NCBI RefSeq assembly: GCF_040115645.1
Contig: NC_089560.1
Location: 2,604,001 to 2,668,000 of the forward strand
Reading direction: 5' to 3'
Origin: Euwallacea fornicatus
Taxonomy: Eukaryota > Arthropoda > Insecta > Coleoptera > Curculionidae
DNA: 64,000 bases
The notes under the pieces are model-generated. The model worked only from the letters and a program-made list of their open reading frames with translations, made no database searches and had not been told where the DNA came from. Positions 1-11,449 of the stretch are shown here, one piece after another; within the stretch, counting starts at the first letter, position 1, and each line of letters opens with the position of its first letter. The position numbers were made by a program, and so were the translations under genes.

Positions 1-136
1 TTTATTGAGGAACTATAAAAAACAGGTAAGAGGCCTTTTGCTAAATAAGGGACCTACAGTTTTGGAGGGCCGTCGTCTCGCCTTAAAATAATGTTTTCAC
101 CTTATGCAAGACAGTTCTGCTTCGTACCACATTGAT

Positions 137-594
137 ATAACCTTAAACTCGTATACTGCGAAGATATATTTTCAGCTCCGATCGATTAAAACAAACTAAT
201 GTGTATTAAAAAGACCAGCCTGAGGAATTTATTAAGTTATTTTTAGGGTATTTTTGCCAGGACGATGTCGAGACCGGGGAATTCCCATGCATTGAATCGG
301 AGTCGATTTTGCACGATTTTGGACTGCATTAGCTGCATTTTATCACTATTGGACGTTAAGACTTGAGTAATCTACAAATCCGTCGATCCTCATTTAGCGT
401 TATATAAAATTGATATTCATATTTTTAGGTTTAATTCGTACCCCTTATCAACCACCCTTGAAGTGGACGCAGTTAACCTCAACCAAGGCTATCATAGTAT
501 ATGTGTGGACATATTAGCTAGAATTTTGAAAAGATGTGGCATCACTGTGGATATGAAGCCTGTGACGTGCACAAAACTTACGTGATTTGAACTA
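137..594 (-). mobile_element. pogo-like MITE, copy 1 (inverted)
   Basis: This stretch reads as a diverged reverse complement of 49366-49878. Shared blocks include the motif GTCGATTTTGCACGATTTTG (about 302-321), a CCGGGGAATTCCC block (about 275-287), the ACTTGAGTAATCTA block (about 361-374) and the TACCCCTTAT block (about 440-449). The ends carry short forms of the TATAACC and TCGAAC end repeats found in the other copies. No transposase is encoded. The similarity is plain by eye, but the exact ends are uncertain. Assignment to the pogo/Tigger group rests only on the TTCGTTATAAC-type repeats of the related copies. Confidence 0.5.
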
Positions 595-2196
595 TACGTA
601 AATAGCCATTTTGGTTAGGTAATGTTTTGGACAGTTAGGTAAGTTTGTGAACAAGGAAGCGTGTTGTTTCGAAATGAATGGCTTCCTGGAAGGGCCACTT
701 CATTCATAATCAGCTGGATTATTATTTACAATCCTCCATAAAATATCAGGTAGATTACAGCATTCATTTCCATAAAATGTAAAATCGCCTTACTCCGGCA
801 CATCTGTAGTAAACAGTCTTCCAATTACCATATATCTCCAACTTTCATGAAGTTGGCGGCAGTAAACAAGTCGGAGAGGAACCAAACCGTGCAGGTGTAA
901 GATGCAAATAAGGTGACATCCAGCGGGTTCACTTTCCGATGTTTATGGAAATTTAACCCCAAATTACGTCCGAAATTTAGGAGTTTCGATTATGCTAATG
1001 AATGCTAATTACTTTCGTTAAGCGTCCGTCAATTAGTTGCAGCGTCACGATGTGTGGAAGATGGCGTTCACCGCAGCTGGAAACGTCGATAGATCCTAAT
1101 TTCATTAGCTCATTTACATAAAACTGCCTTTGCAAGATATGCACGTAGTTTCCAACAAATTCTTGTGTCATTTTTCAGTAAACGGTGCGGCAGCTTTTTT
1201 AGAGGGTAATTGCAGTCTAAAGGCCGCATGAAACCTCTATAAATCTTCGCAACTTATTAAATCTGTGCAAACCAATACCAGTTAGCAAACCCTTGATTTA
1301 TGGTCTATGACGGGGCCGTCTTCTACTGTTACAACGACTACTTCAGGTCCGATCAATGCAGCAGCTACAATATTTACCATTCTGATAAAATGATCGAACA
1401 CTTCGATGGCGGATCTCTTGACAGAGACAAATCGCTAGCGTTACCCGCAATGCGATACCATTATTTCGGTTCCACACCACTGTAAAACTACTTAAAATTT
1501 TAATGCCAATATGACGGAAAAAACGTTTACGCTGTGTATTTCTGCACGATAACTAACTACGCCCACGTGCCTTGTCTTGACAACCATTTACGCCATGCGG
1601 ATAATAGTTCTGAAAGTATAGAAAGCAGATGGCACTCAGGCTACGAGGCCCGTGCATTTAATGGCAGTTGCTTAGCATATATCTCCCACATTTGTTTGAT
1701 AAACAATATAGCTGCAGTCCTTTAAAGCCACTTGCGCTTGCCCAATTATTAAAATAAACAAGGAAACCGAATACACCAACAAACATCCGAAGTCGGGATT
1801 GAATGTCGTAGGTGAGGCAGGACCGGAGTGGCTGTGGTGTTCTGTTTATTATGATGAGTGAAAATAGCGCCCCGAAAAACTTTTATCGTTAATTTTATTC
1901 TGAACTTTAGCGAGTCCATTCGTTTTGTCTTTTTTACAACAAAGTAAATGTGGGAACAGAAATAAATCCCTAATAAAGTACGTTCCCAAATTTATTTCGA
2001 AAGTCTTCTTTTCCACAAATTTGTATGAAAAGGTGTCAATTAGACAATGTACCAAGATTCAACAAAGAAATCTGGACACTTCAACATTTTTTAGAGAAAA
2101 TAGAATAGACTCCGTTCGGTGAGCATTTCTTGTTATTTGCCATCGTTCGCGTGCCTTTGTTTACATCATGAACAAGTCAAGTTTGAATACACTATA
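595..2196. other. intergenic, no recognisable gene
   Basis: About 1.6 kb without a supported coding region. The open frames at 1300-1485 and 1534-1725 are short, have no recognisable motif and lack splice or start context. I see no transposon ends here. Confidence 0.5.
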
Positions 2197-2232
2197 CTGG
2201 GATAATTCTAGAAGTACCTTACCTTATATATA

Positions 2233-2595
2233 CACTTGTGGCCAAAAGTTTGGAAACAACGACAAAGGTATTAGTAATTATTCATTTGATAACTTGAGAA
2301 TATTACCAGTAAACATTTTTATATTATGAGTTGCTTAGTTACGAATACGAAAATATTATATTATAATATTTATATCTTACATGTATATATTTGTCCTGCG
2401 ATAAATATGTCGTTTTTTGAATTGTTCATTATTTATTAGGAGTAAAAACAAACTTGTTGTTCCCTGTATCATATATTTTTAGTTGTAACTAAGCAATGCA
2501 TAATTGAAAAATGTTTACTGGAATATTTCCTAGTTATTAAATTAATAATAACCATTTACAACATTTTTACCAGGGTTTTTCAACTTCTACAAGTG
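2233..2595. mobile_element. 363-bp palindromic MITE (Tc1-type ends)
   Basis: The element starts CACTTGTGGCCAAAAGTTTGG after TA (2231-2232) and ends with the inverted, diverged copy CAACTTCTACAAGTG before TA (2596-2597). Its two halves are inverted repeats over most of their length, for example CCAGTAAACATTTTTATATT on the left against the inverted AAAAATGTTTACTGG on the right, and GTTGCTTAGTTAC against GTAACTAAGCAA. It encodes nothing. The ends resemble Tc1-family TIRs. It lies inside the 5' end of the mariner at 2197-4288, so it is younger than that element. Confidence 0.7.
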
Positions 2596-2730
2596 TAGAT
2601 GGCGATTTTTTTGTTGAACATTACAAAGACCTAATCTTAAAAAGCTTATGTCTAAAGGTTGATGGTGCTCCGTTGATTTGTATTTGTTTTGGAGCTGTTT
2701 TTAGTGAAGGCTTTTAGTTTTTTTGTGAAT

Positions 2731-4218
2731 ATGGGACAAATTCGTCATCTATCCAATACTTTCATTTAAAAGGTCTTAATCCATTCAATATCAAACAGGA
2801 GTTAGATTCTACTCTGGTGGAGTCTTGTCCTTAGTTAAACGTTGCAATGTTTGTTCAACAACAAACGTCCGAAAACAAACCACTGATAAGTTTCAATAAT
2901 GTCCAGGACAACCTGGATTTTGCGTCGGTGCTCGTTTCGATAGCGCTTATCAATCATTTTTTGTTGTTCTTTAGATTATTTATTATAAAAATATTTCGTT
3001 TAGTTATAAGTTCCTGATGTGTTTATTTTTCGTAGATTTTATATTTATTTTAAGTTAATCATTTGACAGTTGATTTTTAATTTTTTGTGTTATTTCTTTT
3101 CCTTTATTGAAAATATATAAATGCGTTTGATTAAAAATATACCTTTGTTTTTATTGTGTTGTGTACTTTGAAACGACCCACTTGGGCTCCGACAGGAGTC
3201 GTGAAATAAAAAAAAATAGAATAACAAAAATTTGTCTTCATATGTATCTACTGTGATGACTAGATACATAAATAAAATAAAAATTAAGCAAAGTGGAGCA
3301 AGTGACGTAGCAGTTTCTCTGGAGGTCTCCCCGTCAATAGGCAGCAATCAAAGTGTTAACAATTGAAAAATGTTGGATGGCAGAATTCAATCGCAGTCGT
3401 ATGAAGTACCAAGACAAACTCCGCGGTGATCCACCCAAAGACATTCCGGATTTGACCACTCCAGAAATTGTAGTGGAAGATGACTATTTCAAAAAGTACT
3501 GTACATCGTATTTTGACCCAACAATTGGGTATGAGAAAGCTGTGCCCCAAGATGGGTGCCGCTATTACTCACAACTGAATAAAAACAGTGACGTGAGAAC
3601 GTTTCAAGGGAGTGTTTAGCAAAGTTTCGCAGCAATAAAATCGAATTTTTACTTCTATTCATAATCATGGATGAAGCATGTGTCCATTATTTTGCACCTG
3701 AGACGAAAGAGCAGTCAAACCAATAGACTTAAAGCGTAGAATCGACTTCAAAGAAGGCGAAAACCGTTCCATCTGTAAGATAGGTGATGGCATCAGTTAT
3801 TTGGGATGCACGTGGGATAATCTTTATTGACTATCTCTCCAAAAGAAAAACCATAAACCGAAAATGTTACGTGAATTTATTGCAGAGTTTGAACGAAGAA
3901 ATTAGGAAAAAGCGCCCATATTTGGCGGAAAAAAAGTCTTGTTTGATCAAGACCACGCACCAGTCCAAATTTCCATCATAACGACGTTGGTTCGAACTTT
4001 TTCTTCACCCACCCTCTCTCTTGGCCACATTTAGCCCCCTCAGATTATTTTTTACTTCCAAACTTGAAAAAATGCCTCAGTGGAAAGAGCTTTGCCAATA
4101 TTAAGGAGGTGGAGTTCAAGGTTGGTGCATATTCTGATCCATTTGAAACTTCTTAATATAAACAGGATATAGAAGGGAAGAGTGTGTTAGTCTCAAAGGA
4201 GACTACTTTGAGATATAA
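2731..4218 (+). pseudogene. mariner (irritans-like) transposase, broken
   Basis: A decayed DDE transposase that once cut and pasted its own mariner in the nucleus. Pieces visible in order: an N-terminal HTH piece (2745-2834, reading IQYFHLKGLNPFNIKQELDS, then a stop); about 510 bp of foreign DNA; resumption at about 3350 with CWMAEFNRSR and TTPEIV; the first catalytic block MDEACVHYFAPETKEQ (about 3667); MASVIWDARGIIFIDYL (about 3787); and a degraded region corresponding to the HPPYSPDLAPSDYFLF motif (about 4000-4050). It ends KGDYFEI-stop at 4218. Several frameshifts and stops make it inactive. The family assignment is firm; subfamily irritans is inferred from the motif wording and the TIR. 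Confidence 0.75.
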
Positions 4219-4288
4219 TGTAACATTTTCCAAAAAAATCTTTCCTTCAATGTTCAAGTTGGCTTGGGTACTTCTGGGACTATCCTCG

Positions 4289-5538
4289 TAATATGTAGAA
4301 AAGAAACAAAGATGGAGTCTCGAAACTAATAAAATTCATGTTTTTTTTCTCTTCTTTCTGATTTTTACTCAGGTCAGATAAGATTCTTCTTACCATCATC
4401 TTCTCGCAATTCTGCTCTCTGAGAGGGCAGCTGTTGCAGAGTCAGTTCCCCGTGTATCAATCTAATGACACATCAAGCTAATTCCACGATTGAGGGCACA
4501 TTTAAGAAAATTCCAATGCAGATCCTGTAAACCGAGCATTGGGTTAACTCCAGATAATCCGGCATCGCCACGCTAGACGAAGAAATCCATAGGAAATCCC
4601 CTAAGGACGCACCGCCAGATACTTCTTCATTTGATATGGCACGCGACATGTTGTTGGGAATCCTCCATCTGACTCGCATCTTCCTGGCACCATTTAAATC
4701 CAATTGGTCATGATGAATCATGACACGGTGTTCGAATTTTGAATATAATGAATATCGGATCCAGGCAAATTGGGGCAAATGTACGTTCGTTGCAGTTGTG
4801 TGTATCCACACGCACTGGGCACATAACCGGTAAAAATCTGAAGGAAGATAATAGTGGTGGCATTGTTGCGCCATCATGCGACTTCCATTGAATCTTATGA
4901 GTTCTGCAGAAACAATATGGGTTCAATGAAATCTTATGAGTTTGAGGATTGAAAAACGTAGTAAAAGTAAATCTACAAATTTCAAGTTTTCTGAAGATAA
5001 TTCCACTGGGCCTAAGTTTCATGACGGATCTTCGCGCGTATTTAACTATTTGTTCGGAATTCCACAGAGGGATTCATCTCTCGGGAGTACTATCACTCTC
5101 ATTAGTTGTAAAATTCATAACTATATAAACTTTTACCTTATGAAGTACCATATTCTTTATTGGTTTGTATTTCATTTACTACCTTTTTCTCTGGCGTCTG
5201 CGACGTCCGTTTTAAAACTCTTTATCTACATTGCTATAATAATATAGGCGACGTTTTCCCAAAGAATTTTCCAGCAATGGACAATTTCGCGAAGGCCTTC
5301 AAACCTCATCTTATCAGCCTTTAAACGCGGCCTCAAAGTTTAAATGGCAAAGGAAGTCGAATGTCAGTCCGCTTTAACGGTAAGGATTGTTCAATTTCCT
5401 TTTCAAGTACACTTGAAATTTCCAATTGGAACGCGTGGTGGTGGAAAGGAAAAATAAAGCTTGAGTGTTATGTGTTGAGAATAACGGCACAAGCTAAAAT
5501 ATCTGCTGTTAATTGATAAGAGAAAAATTCAGATTTTA
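4289..5538. other. intergenic with one orphan 134-aa ORF
   Basis: About 1.25 kb between two mariner elements. The minus-strand frame 4473-4877 is open for 134 codons and overlaps another minus frame (4708-5022) and a plus frame (4936-5247). None has a domain I recognise. I cannot support a gene, and nothing else is recognisable. Confidence 0.4.
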
Positions 5539-6393
5539 CGAGGGCCATTCACTAAGTAACGAGGCAAATTTATGTAGATACAAAAATATTCAATGAATTG
5601 AAAATTTTGGGTACTTTTTGATATGATCTTCCCTAACAATGATACGCTTGTCTCATGGTTCCTCTAACTTTTCAATTCCGCTGGCATAAAATTATTTTGC
5701 TTGCTATCGCAGCCACATTTGCACCTGAACCTGGATTTCTTCGCTGGAGTCGTATTATTTCCCACGTAGATCTTCCTTAAGGGTGCCAAAAATGTCCGAA
5801 GGGGCAAGGTCTGGGCTGTAAAGAGGCGAAAGAGGAACCTCCCGGCTGATTTTTTGAATGCATTCTTGAGTCGAGCCGTTTATTCTGAATGATATTGTGG
5901 ACAGTTCCAACGCTACCAGACACTCCTTCGCCAATCATGTCCACGCTGATTCGCCTGTTGTCACGGATTATCACGTAAAAATGCAAAATTCAAGGGAGGC
6001 AGTCGCATCTTCGACCGGTCGTTCACTTCGCTGCTCATCAACGACACTTTCGCGGCCATTTTTAAACTGGTCAACCCACTTGTAGATGTTCGAACGGGTT
6101 GAACAATTGTTCCCATACAGTTTTAACATTCTCACACGAATTTCAGTACCTTTAAGGCCCTCTGCAACTAAAAATCTCATAACCGCACGTTGTTCCTACG
6201 TGAGGCAGTTCTCAATCGGCCTTAATATCTTGAACTGACTGATTTTATAGGTTATGTTTACAAAATTTTATGGATCAGCTGATCGGAAGTTATCACAGGG
6301 ATGCCAACTTGAAGTACTAAAACTGTTGAATTGATTCATGAAACCATTTTTTAGCTATATCGATGTCTCTCGATACTTAATGAATGACCCTCA
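5539..6393 (-). mobile_element. mariner, internally deleted
   Basis: Matching ends: the left end CGAGGGCCATTCACTAAGTA follows TA (5537-5538), and the right end, read on the minus strand, is TGAGGGTCATTCATTAAGTA, with TA at 6394-6395. The element is only 855 bp against about 1.3 kb for an autonomous mariner. On the minus strand the N-terminal HTH half of a transposase (6230-5830) is followed directly by a C-terminal piece (about 5800-5600), so both of the first two catalytic blocks are missing. It is a non-autonomous derivative that would need a transposase supplied in trans. Confidence 0.8.
5600..6230 (-). pseudogene. mariner transposase, central deletion
   Basis: The minus strand reads an N-terminal mariner HTH with IRVRMLKLYGNNCSTRSNIY then KWVDQFKNGRESVVDEQRS, followed by ISVDMIGEGVSGSVGTVHNI, the second HTH region. 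The frame then jumps to a PSDIFGTLKEDLRGK-like segment, which corresponds to the region just after the third catalytic Asp. It ends with a YASGIEKLEEPWDK-like stretch typical of mariner C-termini. About 400 bp covering catalytic residues D1 and D2 are absent, and stops and shifts are present as well. It encodes no active enzyme. Confidence 0.75.
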
Positions 6394-9300
6394 TAGTGTA
6401 AGTTAAAGGTAATCTCGGATTTCCAGCGGTTCCTCCATTTAAATGCTGATAACACGGAAAATACATAAAAGAAATCTCCATAATTCCTTTCGACAGTTAA
6501 TATGCGCCTAATCGACTTGGTAATCGCGTTTTACGGTCAGTAATTTAAATATTATTTTACATAAATTTATCTCCATATATCAAACACTTGAGTCAATTCA
6601 GAATTAATTACCGATCTTAAAACCATCAACCGTTAAACTAGCCATACTAGTGTTGCAATATTTCAACATAACGTTCACCATAAGCCACATTTTTCTAAAG
6701 TGATGGATTGATGGAATAATTGCTGTAATTACCACACTCTATTGATGAGTAACTATTAGCTATTTACGTTCATACCCCTACGACTTGGAATGGGTTGAGT
6801 TTCATCGTTTCGACTTTATAAAAATAAGCTCGTTCTGGCCCAATGGTATCTGGGTGGCCCCAGCATCTCAAGTCATCCAGACAGCTCCTTTGTTAAGCAC
6901 TCCAAGTATAAAGGGAGATAACATTCAGAGACGTGTAATGAGATCCCAGATAAGGCCAATGGAACAATACGGGCACGGAGTTAATGTTTGTCATGCATGA
7001 TGTTCCGGTAAGTCGGCTAATGTATATAATTTGTAATTCTAGGAAGGAATTCTTATTCTTACATCACGTTGTGGTCAACTTTTAATCTACAATACGATCT
7101 ATTTGTAAAAGATATTTGCTCGATGTTGAATCAAGTTCGGTTATGAAGGCGTTGATTAACCCGCCGGAGCAATTACTCACGACTTCACAGGGCTTTAAAG
7201 CACTTTTTTACTGTCTTCCAGTTTGATGTAGTCTGGATTTGTCGACGACTTTATTGGATTCTACATTGTAATTAGGTTTCTAAGGGTTATTTAAGTGTTT
7301 CATCAATCAAGCACGAAGACGAGCTCTAAAAAGTCAAGAGAAAGGTTTGACTGATGGAGCGTTGTATTGGTTGTATGTTAAAGTGTCTACTTAAGATTTT
7401 AACAATTATTTAGTAGTATGCAATTTTATTGACAAATCTTCTTTTATCGGATTAACACACCTATTGAACATAGCTAGCATTGTAAACACTACTTAAGACG
7501 GTCTCTAATGAGGTTCATTTGTCAAGTTTCTTGGCAACGAGTTTAAATTAGGAAAATGGTATGCAATAGAGGGCAATAAGTGGATATATATGAGGATCAT
7601 TTAGCACCAAATTATTAGAACTATTTGTCTAGACAAGATTTTAATTATTTCGAAGCTTAACGTTCTTTTAGGTGGGCGCAATGGTTGATCTGTTCTTGGC
7701 ATTCCTGAGGCTCGTCAATTATTTCTACGCAGTGATTAGAAGTTAATAGTGCATATTACTAAACTGATTCAGAGGAAAATTTGCTGCTATCACCGATTTC
7801 TTGCATCTGTTGCATTCAATAAAGCGTTTTTTGTTTCATGTGACTTTTTCTGTCCTACGACACTTTTTTACCCGCTAGTTTAACCCGCTTCCTGGACGTT
7901 TATCTTTAACATATCTGTTAACATCTACGTCTTCGACCATTTTCTTTGGGCATGTATTCAAGCAGTTCTTCTTGCTGGATGAAGGCCCTGACGTAGCGGA
8001 CTCAGTCATCGAGAGAGCGGCGAATTTGTCCTTTGCTTCGATAAGAAGGAAAAAGCAAATTTCGAATGCCAAAAAATTCCCTAAGACTAAAGTTTAAATT
8101 TCGGACAATGGACGCGGAAGAATGTGTGTCTTTGAGGTTGAAATTGAAAATAATCTGTGAATTACAGAACCTTTTCCCCGAACTTAATTCGGGTCTTACA
8201 AGGTTGTTCTTACATTATCCCCATTTGCTCTCAAGTTCCTTATTTTCTTAATTGTTATTGTCCTTTCACGATCTTCTGAGTTCTGAGTCACGTTATATTG
8301 TTCCTAATTTTCACATTTCATATGAGGTTCCCGCGTCTGACAACAACATTACTCCCCATGGGAATTTCTTGGCTACAACGCCTTTATAAAGAGACTTTTG
8401 AGACTTCTTTCCGTTAATATTTTCTCCAATCGTCTCTTCCTGGCAACAGCACACACTAGAACTGAAACCATTCCAATCGTCACAGAGTTTCATTCCAAAC
8501 TTCATGAATTTTCAAAACAAACTGCAACAAGGGTTTTCATATTCAAAATTTATCCAAAATACTCCTCTAGATTCTGGGTTGTCTGGTTACCAGACACCGC
8601 TTTGCTGGGATCCTGCATTGGCATAACTCACTAAATTTCCGATCGCCCCCAGATTTTCAGCATTAAATTTGCCCACGCAGCTCATGTGCCTCGTCCAGTC
8701 TGAAGGCACCCAATCCAATTATACTTGAAACCCAATTATACTTGAGTAGGTTCGAGTCTGAGGTGTAAAATGTTGTTCAAGATAAAATGGCTTTGACATT
8801 TATGTACCAGCGTTTTTGAGATCGAACGCGAAAAAATTCACAACTAAAAATAAAAATTGACATATCCCTTGCAATTTCAATCGATTTATGACGATTTGAA
8901 TCAAATTGAACGAAAGCTATTTACACGGGCAATTAAGAAATGCATGGAGCTCTGTTCAACGGGTTAAACTCCATGGAACAAGCAAAGCGAGGTCTTGCAA
9001 TGCGACGAGAGTTACACGAACGAACATTTCCTTATACGATATGTAGAGTTTCGAACGTGATTTAATAAATCGCGTGCGAAAACAATTTTGCCGCACGATT
9101 AGGATCGGATGGGAAAGACAAAAATTAGGACACATTCAAATGGCACCCTGTGTTTATAGGACCACAGCAGTAATTGGCGTCACTGTTACCAACAGTTAAT
9201 TGAGTTACGAAATTTCGCAAAAAGTTATGAAGTTAAACCAGTTTCGTCACAAATTAAATTTTTTTTTAACTAAATTTTGTGTCACGGTGGAAAATCAGAA

Positions 9301-9755
9301 GAAAAACGTAATAATTTTTGAGTTTTAGTTACGCCCCGCAGCCGTACAACTACAGCAACAATTGTCACTGATATTCCATTTTGGCAAGTTGGTGAATTTG
9401 GCAAACTGTTGTTTTATTTAATTAGCTGTTTACGTAACCACATTGGAAATATCCAATTTTGCGTAACCTGCGAAGTTCGGTAGGCCGAACACGGTGAGGT
9501 CTCAGGTGACGTCAGGAGTAACAGAAAATAGGATTTCCTATAAACTTCCATACACGTTTTTTTTTCTTTAATTTCCAGGTCAGGTGTTAAAGCAAGAAGA
9601 AAATGCAAGAAACTTTGAACTCTGAACCTCGAAGCTGTAGTCAACCGCTGTTTCTAACACACCGCTGTTACTGGTTCCAACTTGTTAATTGAACTACGAA
9701 ATTTCCATTACCAAATCCACGTAATTTTCTTCTTTACCCTTCGTACATACGCATC
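6394..9755. other. intergenic, no recognisable gene
   Basis: About 3.4 kb of AT-rich sequence. Open frames (6785-7000, 7875-8072, 8066-8251, 8311-8505, 8398-8634, 9414-9644) are all under 80 codons, often overlap on opposite strands and show no domain. No transposon ends were recognised. Confidence 0.4.
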
Positions 9756-11100
9756 GTGACTTTTGAAAAGCAACCACCTTGGATATTTCCGTCCTTATGG
9801 GAAATATGTAAATATGCAACAATGCGTCGATCTTATTTTCAAAGGGGACATTGTTTAAATAGATTTATTGTTAAATTGCGTGCGCCCTCTGGCGGGGGTG
9901 GAAGCAATCACTGAAATCTTAAATGGTAAGGGGAGTTGACTTATACCCCATTTAAAAGATCTTCCAATTGCTTTCTTAAATGTATCCGTTTGTTATATTG
10001 GGAGGATCGCAGAAGATGTCCAAACTGTAAACAAACTTGGGTACGAACTGTATTATCGAAATGTTTTTTATTGCTGTTTTTAGCGTTCAAAGGGCTATTC
10101 ACTATTTTCTAAACAATAATAAAGTCTGTTTTGAAACTTTACTCTAACGTTCACAAAAAGTTCTACTTGAATTTCCCTGCACGCAGCTGTAATTCCTTTA
10201 TTTAATGCTTTCAAATATTGAGACTGCATGTTATAAGCTACAGATCATTATTTGGGTTTTTATTTGTTTATTTGTATTTGCGAATACATTTATTTAAACA
10301 ATTTACTTAAAGAAAAAAACGGTAAGAACACGACCGTTAGATTAAAAAAGGACAATGGAGATATTGAGTATTTTTTTATTACATTATTATTTATCATTGT
10401 AAATTGTATTGCGCCAGTTAAGGGCTGGTAAAAGCGTTTCACGAGAAGATTTTCATTTTTCACACGGATGGAGCTCCACCACATCACTTTCTTCCTGTAA
10501 AGCAGTGGATACGCGATAGGTTTTTTGGGAAATGGGTTGGTCGGAACCGAGCGGTCACCGCGATCGCCTGATTTAACACTTCTAGATTTTTATGTACTGG
10601 GGCATCTTCAATTTGTTGTTTATAAAATCCAACCCCAAGATTTGGAAGGAGTGTAGAAAATAATTTCAGTTGCGTTTAGGGATATTTAAGTAGAAGTTTT
10701 TGTGAATGTTAGAGTGGAGTGTGAAAGTAAATTTTATTACTGCTTAAAAAATGGTATAAAATAATGGAGAGCGTTTTGAATGCTTAAAACACTAATTAGC
10801 GGTTTCGCTATGATACAGTTGGCGCCTAAGCTTGTTTAAGGGTCAGAGATGATTTTTCGAAAATCTCTAAATGAAAAAAAGTCGTATACATTGAAAAAGA
10901 TAGTTGAAAGACCTTTCATATGAGGTGTAACTCAACCTCCCGTTCTATTTAAGATTTTAGTCATTGTTTGCTTCCCCGCTAGAGAGCGCATCCAATTTGA
11001 TAAAAAACCGACTCAAAGGATATCTCCTTTGAAAATAAAATCGACGTGTTTTTGCGTATTCACATATTTTCTGTGAGGACCGAAATGTCGAGGATGATCT
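9756..11100 (+). mobile_element. DUF4817-type DNA transposon remnant with ~200-bp TIRs
   Basis: The left arm (about 9770-10000) and right arm (about 10880-11085) are long, diverged inverted repeats. Shared blocks include CGTCGATCTTATTTTCAAAG (left) against CTTTGAAAATAAAATCGACG (right), TCTGGCGGGGGTGGAAGCAA against its inverted counterpart TTGCTTCCCCGCTAGAGA, and CTGAAATCTTAAATGG against its counterpart. Between them the plus strand keeps only the C-terminal part of a DDE transposase. Outer boundaries are approximate and I could not define a target-site duplication. The TIR resembles that of the element at 35755-37610, so they probably belong to one family. Confidence 0.7.
10455..10760 (+). 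pseudogene. DUF4817-type transposase C-terminal fragment
   Basis: The plus strand reads FHTDGAPPHHFLPVKQWIRD (second catalytic Asp in HTDGA, codon 10467-10469), then FGKWVGRNRAVTA. After a frame break comes a PDLTLLDFYVLGHLQ-like block corresponding to the PRSPDLTPLDFFLWGHLK motif that carries the third catalytic Asp. The N-terminal HTH and the first catalytic block are missing. This wording is typical of the insect DDE transposases whose N-terminal domain Pfam calls DUF4817. It is non-functional. Confidence 0.65.
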
Positions 11101-11449
11101 GTGTTCACACTACTACTTAAACTACTGTGTTCACTACTCTTTAAAAAAGACGAATGTTACGAGCCTTTGGAGGTTCGACTGGAAAAGGTCTCCTTCTTGC
11201 ATTTCAAAGCGTCCAATCTTAGGAACACAACACTTCTCTGTTATAGCCAAAACAAAAAATTGAACACCTGGTCGAAGGAAGCGTAATGGGCAAACGAAGA
11301 GGGAGAAAATTAATGGGCACAGCACAATAAAGAGATAATTGGTGGTTAAAATGCGATGGCACAAAGGTGGGTCTGATGAGGCGCGTGAAGAGGGGTCCTA
11401 TCATGAGGTCAGTCAAATACCAAAGACACATTATTTACTTCTTATTTAT

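Larger units (their letters stand above)
2197..4288 (+). mobile_element. mariner element, irritans-like, with two internal insertions
   Basis: The right end (about 4267-4288) has the typical irritans-type mariner end GGGACTATCCTCG followed by TA. A diverged inverted copy (about 22 of 30 bases) with GATAATTCTAGAAGTACC sits at 2197-2226 after TA. Between them lies a decayed transposase read on the plus strand. The element has been opened twice: by a 363-bp MITE at 2233-2595 just inside the left TIR, and by about 510 bp of unidentified sequence between about 2835 and 3345 that splits the N-terminal HTH region. Without the insertions it would be about 1.2 kb, close to the normal mariner length of 1.3 kb. 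Confidence 0.75.

Noticed and set aside
4473..4877. 134-codon minus frame
   Set aside because: No recognisable domain, and overlapped by other open frames; could be real, but nothing beyond its length supports it.
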